From: JAMOQA01 sp964582785
GTDB taxonomy: Bacteria > Acidobacteriota > Polarisedimenticolia > J045
Length of the DNA: 20,860 nucleotides
Assembly: GCA_964582785.1 (NCBI GenBank)
Contig: CAZOTT010000042.1
Span: 1 to 20,860, forward strand
Direction of reading: 5' to 3'
The position numbers and the translations under genes were made by a program. Numbering within the stretch: the first letter of the stretch is position 1; each line of letters begins with the position of its first letter. Shown in pieces: positions 15,513-20,860 of this stretch. The notes under the pieces were generated by a model. It did not search any database. It was not told the DNA's origin and saw only the letters and a program-made list of their open reading frames with translations.

Positions 15513-16289
15513 ATGACCCGGGACGGCCTGCTGCGCCCGCTGCTTGCCGCCCTCGCGTCCGCCGGGGCCGTGCTGCTGCTCGCGGCCTCCCCGGGACCGG
15601 TGGGCTCCCCCGGTCCCGGGAACGGGGGGACCGCCGGCCTCCTCGTCCGCGCCTGGCCGTGGGCCCGGGTGCGGGTCGACGGCGGCCCGTGGCGGCTGAC
15701 CCCCCTGGCCGGTCCCCTCCCGGTGTCCCCCGGGACCCACCGGGTGGTGGCGGAACATCCCGTCCTCGGCCGGGTGGAACGGGAGGTTTCCGTTGCCCCC
15801 GGCGCCACCCTGGATCTCGTCCTGGCCCTTCCCGTCCGCGACGCGCAGGACGCGGGCGATCCGGTTCCCTCCACCGCACCTGCCGGCGTGGGCCCCCGGG
15901 GAAGACCCGGGCACGACGTGCCCCGCTCTCCCCGGGCCCGTGACGTGCCGCCTCCCCGCGGCCCGGGATCCTCCCCGGGGGTCCCACGTCCGGCGTCCCT
16001 TCCCGTGCGCCAGCTCGTCGCCCGCCGCCGCGCGGGACGTCCCGCCGCGTGTGCCCTGCTGGCCCGGCTTCTCCTTCGCCGGCGGGACCTGCCGCCGGGG
16101 GCCCGGGCCGCCGCCGTCCGGCACGGCGCCTGGGCGTACCTGGCCCTCGGCAGAAACCGGGACGCCGTGGACCTGCTGGCGCAGGAAACGGGGCGTCTCC
16201 CCGTCTTCGCACCCGATCCGATGATCGATCCCCCGGCCCTCGTTGCCCTCTGGCCCGCGGCAGGGTCGTTCGATCCGGTTCGGCCCTGA
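15513..16289 (+). CDS. Exported PEGA-like domain protein
   Basis: A 258-residue protein. The N-terminus has a signal peptide or membrane anchor (LLRPLLAALASAGAVLLLAA, about 6-25). Residues 44-107 resemble a PEGA domain: a repeated beta unit in which VRAWPWARVRVDGGPWRLTPL is followed by PLPVSPGTHRVVAEHP and a REVSVAPGATLDLVLALP strand. A Pro/Gly/Arg-rich linker (about 110-165) leads to a short helical, TPR-like end (165-258) with AYLALGRNRDAVDLL and a DPMIDPPALVALW segment. PEGA domains are common in exported envelope proteins of GC-rich bacteria; a specific role is not known. ATG 15513 has GGAG (15501-15504) 8 nt upstream; an in-frame ATG at 15483 lies almost at the predicted transcript start. 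Long antisense open frames here are composition effects. Confidence 0.72.
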   Translation: MTRDGLLRPLLAALASAGAVLLLAASPGPVGSPGPGNGGTAGLLVRAWPWARVRVDGGPWRLTPLAGPLPVSPGTHRVVAEHPVLGRVEREVSVAPGATLDLVLALPVRDAQDAGDPVPSTAPAGVGPRGRPGHDVPRSPRARDVPPPRGPGSSPGVPRPASLPVRQLVARRRAGRPAACALLARLLLRRRDLPPGARAAAVRHGAWAYLALGRNRDAVDLLAQETGRLPVFAPDPMIDPPALVALWPAAGSFDPVRP

Positions 16290-16327
16290 CCACGCCTGCC
16301 CGGGAACTGCACGCCCACGAAACCGGG

Positions 16328-16349
16328 CGTACCATTTCAAGCCGGTACG
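16328..16349. other. Small inverted repeat upstream of the IgGFc-binding gene
   Basis: CGTACC (16328-16333) and GGTACG (16344-16349) form a perfect 6-bp inverted repeat around a 10-nt AT-richer loop (ATTTCAAGCC), in the 200-bp gap before the IgGFc-binding gene. TACCAT at 16330 resembles a -10 box, but no matching -35 was seen. It could be an operator. Confidence 0.3.
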
Positions 16350-16453
16350 GCCGACACCGCCTTCGCACGCCCGCGGCCGTTCCCGGTCCGCAGGCATCGG
16401 CTGGGTCGAGACGCCCCGCCGCGCCCGACGGCGTGGGTTCCACGGCAACGATG

Positions 16454-16473
16454 GCCGGTCCCCGGGGACCGGC
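16454..16473. promoter_or_regulatory. Perfect 20-bp palindrome next to the IgGFc gene's ribosome site
   Basis: GCCGGTCCCCGGGGACCGGC is a perfect 20-bp self-complementary sequence ending one base before the Shine-Dalgarno GGGGAGG (16475-16481). It may be a protein-binding site. As RNA it can form a hairpin only with the central bases unpaired. No other element in the gap explains it. Confidence 0.5.
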
Positions 16474-16489
16474 AGGGGAGGTCCTGATC

Positions 16490-18970
16490 ATGGAGAGGAT
16501 CCTGCGTTCCGCGGTGGCGCTGGCCGTGGCCGCGGTCGTGGCGGTCGCGGTCTGCCCGGCGGTGGCCGCCGGGGCCGGCGGGCCGGACGCCGCCGGTACC
16601 GAGTTCGTGCTCGCGGTGCCCCCCGCGGAGGGGGCGGCCACCGCGACCCTGTGGGCGCTGCCCGCGGGGGAGGGGGAGGCCGAGGTTCACGTCCGCATCG
16701 AGGCGGGCGACGAGCAGGTCTACGACGAGACGAGGACCTCGCCCGACGGAACGCCCGTCCGGTTCGACCTGCCCGACTGGGCGCGGGTCGAGTCGGGAGA
16801 CCAGCCGCTGGCGGTGTCGGTCACGGCGAGCGCGCCCGTGATCGTCGAGCTGGCCGAGCCCGCCGCTCCGGCGGTGTCCGGGGATGCGCTTCTCGCGTGG
16901 CCCGGCGACGCCCTGGGGACGTCCTACCTCGTCGCCGCCCGCGACGGGGCCGGGGGACACGGATTCGTGACGATCGTCGCCACCGCGGACGGGACGGAGG
17001 TGACGGTGGTGCCGAGCGTGGCCCTGGCGGAGGGCCCGGCGGGCGAGCCGTTCACCCTGACCCTCGACCGGGGTCACGTCTACACCCTGGTGACCGACGG
17101 GGAACACCCGGGGGACCTGACCGGGACGACCGTTTCCGCCACGGTCCCCGTGGCCGTGATCGCGGGTCACACGTGCGCCACCGTGCCGGCCGGCGCCGGC
17201 GCCTGCGACCTCCTCGCCGAGGAGCTGACGCCGGAGCAGACCCTCGGGCTGGTCGCGGTGGTGGCCCCCCAGGAAGGGATGGCGGAAGCCGAGCTGCGGG
17301 TCGTGGCCACCACCGACGGCACCGAGGTGTCGGCCAACGGTGAACCGGTCGCCAGCCTCGACCGGGGCGGGTTCATCGATCTCCCGGTGGACGCGGCAAT
17401 GTCCGTCGAGGCCGACCACGGCATCCTCGCCGTGCTCTACGGGACCGCGGCCGGGGACGGCGCACGAACCCTCGGGGGGCCGTTCATGGTCCAGGTCCCC
17501 ACGGTGGAGCAGGGGACGACGCCGGTCCGGTACCTGCCCCACCCGGCCGCCGGCGAGGCGCGCACGGTCGTCTTCCTGCGGGAGCGGGACGGGGCGAGCC
17601 TGCTCCGGAACGGGAACCCGGTGGACACGACCGGTTTCGCCGCCACCGGCGGCTACCTGGTGGGCACCCTGGTCGAGACCGGCGACGACCCGGTCACCCT
17701 CTCCGCGGACGGGCCGCTCGGGGGCTACACCTGGGGTCTCGCCGGGGAGGCCGGCTGGGGCCTTCCCCTCCCGGTCCTGGCCCGGGACGCCGCCACGGTG
17801 AATCACCCCCCGGTGGCGGACGCCGGTGACGACCAGCGGGTGGAGTGCGAGGGGGACGGCATGGCGACCGTCACCCTGGACGGCACCGGTTCCCACGACC
17901 CGGACGGGGCCGACGACATCGTCCTCTACCGCTGGTCGGAGGGAGAGACGGTGCTCGGGGAGGGGGAGACGCTGGAAGCGGACCTCGATCTCGGCGCCCA
18001 CGAGATCACCCTGCTCGTCCGGGACGCCGCCGGCGAGGAGGACACCGACACCGTCGAGGTGACGGTCGTGGACACGACGCCCCCGGAGGGGGGGATCACG
18101 TTCCCGGAGGCCGGGGCCTGCTTCGGGCCGGATGACCTCCCGGTGACGGTGACGGACGACTTCCACGACACCTGCCAGGACGAGGTGGAGCGGGCCTGGA
18201 CGCCGGTCGACCCCGCCGCACCGGCCCCGGGACAGTACGTCACCCACGGCGACTGGCTGGTCACGCTGACCGCGACGGACCCGGCGGGGAACAGCGCCAG
18301 CGACCGGGTCGGGTTCACGATCGACACCGCTCCCCCGACCGTCAGCCTGCTGCACGGGCCGGGAGAACAGTGGGCGTTCCCCGTCACCGTGCCGTTCACC
18401 GAGCTGTTCACCGCGACCGACGAGGACGGGGCGAGCGGAGACGTGGTTCACGAGCTGGTCGAGGCGGACGGGTGCGTTCTCTACGACGGGAACGAGTACG
18501 GTGACGGGGACGGCCTGCTGTCCGACGAGCAGGTGACGCTGGACACCGCCGCCCTCTGCCGGGCCGCCGAACTGTGCCACCGGGAGAGCTGGGACTACCC
18601 GGTCGTGACCGTCCATGCCTGGGACTGCGGTGGCAACGAGGGCACGGCGCGGGTCCAGGTTCCGGTGTCGTTCACCCTGGTCCCCGGCATCTGCCCGCCG
18701 CCCGGAAACGGTGGCGACCAGGGGGCGAGCGGCGGGTCCTCCGGGGCCGGGGACCAGCAGCAGGGGAGCCAGCTCACGCGCCGGGAGCGGAAGCGGCTGG
18801 AAAAGCAGCGCAAGAAGGCGGAGAAGCGGGCCCGCAAGCTGCGGAAGAAGCTGGAACGCCAGCTCCGCAGGGCGCAGAAGAAGGCCGAGAAGGCGCGCCG
18901 GAAGGCGGAAAAGCAGCGGCGCAAGGCGGAGCGGAAGGCCCGCAAGCGGCAGAAGAAGCACCACCACTGA
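16490..18970 (+). CDS. Secreted IgGFc-binding/PKD protein with a highly basic C-terminal helix
   Basis: An 826-residue exported protein. Residues 1-27 are a signal peptide. Residues 33-432 match the IgGFc-binding N-terminal repeat style (GTEFVLAVPP at 36-45, repeated ADGTEVTV/TDGTEV units, AGHTCATVPAGAGACD). Residues 438-528 form a PKD domain (NHPPVADAGDDQRVECEG... SHDPDGADDIVLYRWSEG). Two further Ig-like repeats follow (about 529-612 and 613-730; each opens near TxPP and carries WDCGGNEGTA or DPAGNSAS ends). A Gly/Ser/Gln linker (737-761) precedes a 65-residue Lys/Arg-rich helix (762-826) with 36 basic and 7 acidic residues and a terminal HHH. It is likely a surface or extracellular adhesin-like protein; its ligand is unknown. 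ATG 16490 has GGGGAGG 8 nt upstream. Confidence 0.85.
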   Translation: MERILRSAVALAVAAVVAVAVCPAVAAGAGGPDAAGTEFVLAVPPAEGAATATLWALPAGEGEAEVHVRIEAGDEQVYDETRTSPDGTPVRFDLPDWARVESGDQPLAVSVTASAPVIVELAEPAAPAVSGDALLAWPGDALGTSYLVAARDGAGGHGFVTIVATADGTEVTVVPSVALAEGPAGEPFTLTLDRGHVYTLVTDGEHPGDLTGTTVSATVPVAVIAGHTCATVPAGAGACDLLAEELTPEQTLGLVAVVAPQEGMAEAELRVVATTDGTEVSANGEPVASLDRGGFIDLPVDAAMSVEADHGILAVLYGTAAGDGARTLGGPFMVQVPTVEQGTTPVRYLPHPAAGEARTVVFLRERDGASLLRNGNPVDTTGFAATGGYLVGTLVETGDDPVTLSADGPLGGYTWGLAGEAGWGLPLPVLARDAATVNHPPVADAGDDQRVECEGDGMATVTLDGTGSHDPDGADDIVLYRWSEGETVLGEGETLEADLDLGAHEITLLVRDAAGEEDTDTVEVTVVDTTPPEGGITFPEAGACFGPDDLPVTVTDDFHDTCQDEVERAWTPVDPAAPAPGQYVTHGDWLVTLTATDPAGNSASDRVGFTIDTAPPTVSLLHGPGEQWAFPVTVPFTELFTATDEDGASGDVVHELVEADGCVLYDGNEYGDGDGLLSDEQVTLDTAALCRAAELCHRESWDYPVVTVHAWDCGGNEGTARVQVPVSFTLVPGICPPPGNGGDQGASGGSSGAGDQQQGSQLTRRERKRLEKQRKKAEKRARKLRKKLERQLRRAQKKAEKARRKAEKQRRKAERKARKRQKKHHH

Positions 18971-18999
18971 GGCCCCCCGGGCCGCACGCGCGACCACGT

Positions 19000-19022
19000 C
19001 CCCGGGACCTCGTGTCCCGGGG
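19000..19022 (+). terminator. Strong hairpin after the IgGFc-binding gene
   Basis: CCCCGGGAC (19000-19008) and GTCCCGGGG (19014-19022) form a perfect 9-bp stem with a CTCGT loop, 29 nt after the stop, followed by CCGTTTCC. It has stem, loop and a short T-run, so it is a likely intrinsic terminator. Confidence 0.65.
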
Positions 19023-19079
19023 CCGTTTCCGTGCCCGTGGCCCCGGCGGCCCGGAACGTGGGGGTCCGTTCCGGCCCGT

Positions 19080-19700
19080 TCAGGCGAAGGGGGTGGTGTC
19101 GCCCGCCCCCGCGCGGAGGAGGGCCGGCTCTTCCCCGGAGAGGTCCACCATGGTGGACGACTCCACGTCTCCCCAGCCGCAGTCGAGGAAGAGGTCGACC
19201 AGCTTCCCCGCCCGGGCCTCGATCTCGTCGGGGTCCGCGAGGGCGTACTCGTCACCCGGCAGGCGGAGGGTGGTCGCCATCAGCGCTCCCCCGGCCGCCC
19301 GGGCGACCTCGCGGGGCACCGGGTGGTCGGGCACCCTGAGCCCGATCGTCTTCCGCCGGGCGAGGAGGATCCGCGGCACCTCCCGCGTTGCCGGGAGAAC
19401 GAAGGTGTAGGGCCCGGGGAGGAAGTGCCGGAGGATCCGGTAGGCGTGGTTGTCGACCAGGGCGTACCGGGCGATGTCCGAGAGGTCGGGGACCACCAGG
19501 CTGAACAGTTTCTTCTCCGGGTTGATGCGCTTGATCCGGGCGACCCGCTCGAGGCCCTGCCGCGACCCGGGCATCACCGCGAGGGCGTACGAGGTGTCCG
19601 TGGGGAGGATCACCACCCCGTGGTCGCGCAGCACCCGCCCCGCCCGCTCGACGAAGCGGCGCTGGGGTGTTTCCGGGTGGACGCGCAGCCGTACGCTCAT
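19080..19700 (-). CDS. Sua5/YciO/YrdC-family protein, YciO type
   Basis: A 206-residue single-domain protein. The order of motifs follows YciO: the opening LRVHPETPQRRFVERAGRVLRDHGVVILPTDTSYALAV (residues 5-42), RIKRINPEKKLFSLVVPDLSDIARYALVDNHAYRIL (55-90), PGPYTFVLPATREVPRILLARRKTIGLRVPDHPV (95-128) and ALMATTLRLPGD (139-150). YrdC/Sua5 makes threonylcarbamoyl-AMP for the t6A tRNA modification. YciO is the shorter paralogue, with a weaker or less certain role in that reaction. KRxNPEKK fits the L-threonine/ATP-binding loop. ATG 19700 lacks a Shine-Dalgarno; TATCGT lies nine bases upstream, consistent with a leaderless or near-leaderless transcript. The MBL-fold gene lies 172 bp upstream on the same strand. 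Confidence 0.88.
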   Translation of the reverse strand: MSVRLRVHPETPQRRFVERAGRVLRDHGVVILPTDTSYALAVMPGSRQGLERVARIKRINPEKKLFSLVVPDLSDIARYALVDNHAYRILRHFLPGPYTFVLPATREVPRILLARRKTIGLRVPDHPVPREVARAAGGALMATTLRLPGDEYALADPDEIEARAGKLVDLFLDCGWGDVESSTMVDLSGEEPALLRAGAGDTTPFA

Positions 19701-19716
19701 CGGGGAGAAACGATAG

Positions 19717-19733
19717 TCCCGCCGGCGGCGGGA
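19717..19733 (-). terminator. Hairpin between the MBL and YciO genes
   Basis: TCCCGCC (19717-19723) and GGCGGGA (19727-19733) form a 7-bp stem with a 3-nt loop. On the minus strand it is followed by CTATCGTTTCTCCCC, which is slightly T-rich. It lies about 140 nt after the MBL stop and 16 nt before the YciO start, so it may end the MBL transcript. Confidence 0.4.
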
Positions 19734-19872
19734 TGCCCGCCTCCGCCTGCCGGGGCCCTCTCGCGCCCCGGGTGCGGCCTCCCGGCAGCCTGCCTCGCCC
19801 CGGCGTCCGGCTCCCGGGGCCCGGTGGCGGTGCCGGGGGCACGGCTCCTCGCCGGCGCGGTCGCCCCCGCGT

Positions 19873-20715
19873 TCAGGAGCAGGGTTCGCCGCGGAAGCGC
19901 CCCTTCTCGTCCCGGACCAGGCGGGCGAGGCCGACCTCCGGGTCGTGGGTGTAGAAGATCCGTCCTCCGCGGGAAAGCAGGTCCTCGAACAGGGCACGCT
20001 TCTCGTCGATCAGCAGTTCCGGGTAGCGGTCGTAGCCCATCGTGATCGGGACGTGGGTCCACGGGCGGCCGGGAACCAGGTCCCCGACGAAGACCACGGG
20101 GCCCTCGCCGGTCTCGATTTCCGTCATCAGCATTCCCGGCGTGTGCCCGTCGGAGAAGAGATGCCGGTAGCCCGGTCCGAGGGCGTCACTCCGCTCCCCG
20201 TCCACCAGCTCCAGCCGGCCGGACCGCTCGAGCAGGTCGAGGATCACGGGGATGAACGACGCCCGGTCCCGCGGGTGGGGATTCCGCGCCCGTCCCCACT
20301 GGCGGCGCCCGGTGACGAAGCGGGCCCGGGGGAAGAGCAGCTCCGGTTCGCGGCCTTCCTCCCAGGGCGCGAGGAGGCCGCCCGCGTGGTCGAAGTGAAG
20401 GTGGCTGAGCACCACCACGTCGATCTCGTCGTGGGAAACCCCGAGGGCCGCCAGGCTGTCGAGGAGCACGTGCCGGTCCTCGGTGACCCCGTACCGCTCC
20501 CGCAGCTTCGGTTCGAAGAACGCCCCGATGCCGGTCTCGAACAGGACCAGCCGGTCCTCCTCCTGCACGAGGAGCGCCCGGCACGCGAGGGGAATCCGGT
20601 GGAACTCGTCCGGCTGCAGCCAGCGTTCCCAGACCACGCGGGGAGCGTTGCCGAACATCGCGCCGCCGTCCAGGTGCTGGGTGTTGCCGGGGACCTCGCG
20701 AAGCATGCGCCGCAT
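19873..20715 (-). CDS. MBL-fold metallo-hydrolase (lactonase/glyoxalase-like)
   Basis: A 280-residue metallo-beta-lactamase-fold hydrolase without a signal peptide. The zinc motif HxHxDH is present as VVLSHLHFDHAGG (about residues 100-112), preceded by LLVQEEDRLVLFETGIG (about 48-64). Later ligands are in LFSDGHTPGMLM and VVFVGDLVPGRPWTHVP, with a C-terminal YTHDPEVG supplying another His. This layout is shared by many MBL hydrolases, including AHL lactonase-like enzymes and uncharacterised housekeeping members, so the substrate is unassigned. ATG 20715 is chosen because AAGGAGG lies seven bases upstream; the open frame extends further 5' but without a ribosome site. The gene is followed on the same strand by the YciO gene, separated by a hairpin. 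Confidence 0.88.
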   Translation of the reverse strand: MRRMLREVPGNTQHLDGGAMFGNAPRVVWERWLQPDEFHRIPLACRALLVQEEDRLVLFETGIGAFFEPKLRERYGVTEDRHVLLDSLAALGVSHDEIDVVVLSHLHFDHAGGLLAPWEEGREPELLFPRARFVTGRRQWGRARNPHPRDRASFIPVILDLLERSGRLELVDGERSDALGPGYRHLFSDGHTPGMLMTEIETGEGPVVFVGDLVPGRPWTHVPITMGYDRYPELLIDEKRALFEDLLSRGGRIFYTHDPEVGLARLVRDEKGRFRGEPCS

Positions 20716-20774
20716 CGCTCGCCTCCTTCCCGGGATGCGGGACCGCCGATTCTCCCCCGCCGGCCCGCCGGCCA

Positions 20775-20860
20775 CAACCCCCCTTCCCCCCGCCCCCTTC
20801 TCCCCCTCCCCCCCCGCCCCCTCCCCCCGCGAAACCGCCCAGCGCCACCCACCCCCCCCG
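20775..20860. repeat. C-run low-complexity tract at the window edge
   Basis: The last 86 bases are almost all C and T on the plus strand, with many runs of five to eight C, interrupted by GCGAAACCGCC and GCGCCACCC. The minus strand therefore carries G-runs that could form a quadruplex upstream of the MBL gene. A weakly supported contig end is an alternative. No gene is seen here. Confidence 0.6.

Noticed and set aside
13814..16318. An 834-residue reading of the oxidase starting at 16318
   Set aside because: The extra 323 residues are Arg/Gly/Pro-rich antisense of the PEGA gene, while the conserved oxidase fold begins just after 15349.
16290..16489. Possible riboswitch in the 200-bp leader of the IgGFc-binding gene
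   Set aside because: I looked for cyclic-di-GMP (GEMM)-type conserved stretches such as CGCAAAGGGCAAACC and GCAAAGCC and did not find them. Only simple inverted repeats are present.
16337..19255. A 972-codon minus-strand open frame
   Set aside because: It is antisense to the IgGFc-binding/PKD gene, which has a good ribosome site, signal peptide and domains. The antisense frame is a GC-driven shadow.

Overview
This is a gene-dense, very GC-rich bacterial window. Codons mostly end in G or C, and Shine-Dalgarno sites are mostly GGAGG-like. No rRNA, tRNA, CRISPR array, transposase or phage gene was seen. The mix of genes suggests a flagellated, high-GC, diderm-type environmental bacterium with many exported multidomain proteins: a YjfB-type motility gene, sigma-28- and sigma-54-like promoters, PEGA and IgGFc-binding proteins, and a Cys-rich 'CDGG..C..CPGGxC' cassette. 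I would guess a Deltaproteobacteria/Myxococcota-like lineage, but this is inference from gene style only. A run of ten Ns inside a gene shows that this is a draft assembly.

Layout. Positions 1-2600 (-): a secreted gingipain-like C25 cysteine protease whose C-terminus runs off the window. It is divergent from a PerR/Fur regulator (2816-3265, +), and the gap between them holds an AT-rich operator with two overlapping dyads. Next come nadA (3376-4434, +), a 61-residue YjfB-like motility protein on the minus strand with a good sigma-28 promoter, and a Glk-family glucokinase (4826-5781, +) interrupted by the N gap. These are followed by an unassigned radical SAM protein (5919-7409, +) and a secreted PNGase F-like protein with two fibronectin III domains (7533-9290, +).

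A minus-strand pair, nagZ (GH3) and a GH15 family hydrolase (12211 down to 9360), overlaps as TGATG. It is divergent from a POT/PTR-type transporter (12319-13923, +), and that gene overlaps tail-to-tail with a GlcD-like FAD-linked oxidase (15349-13814, -). Then follow an exported PEGA-domain protein with a sigma-54-like promoter (15513-16289, +) and a secreted IgGFc-binding/PKD protein with an extremely basic C-terminal helix (16490-18970, +). The window closes with a YciO-type Sua5/YrdC protein (19700-19080, -), an MBL-fold hydrolase (20715-19873, -) and a C-run tract at the right edge.

How the genes work together. There is no single large operon. Housekeeping functions (NAD synthesis, glucose phosphorylation, peptidoglycan recycling, alpha-glucan or trehalose hydrolysis, peptide uptake, 2-hydroxyacid oxidation) are interleaved with four exported proteins that probably act at the cell surface or outside the cell. 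The protease, the PNGase-like protein and the peptide transporter could together support use of glycoproteins or peptides, but nothing in the sequence ties them into one regulon. I found no convincing new defence or mobile system. The most notable points are the PNGase F-like active site with one catalytic glutamate replaced, the poly-basic tail on the IgGFc-binding protein, the PerR operator geometry and the sigma-28/YjfB pairing.
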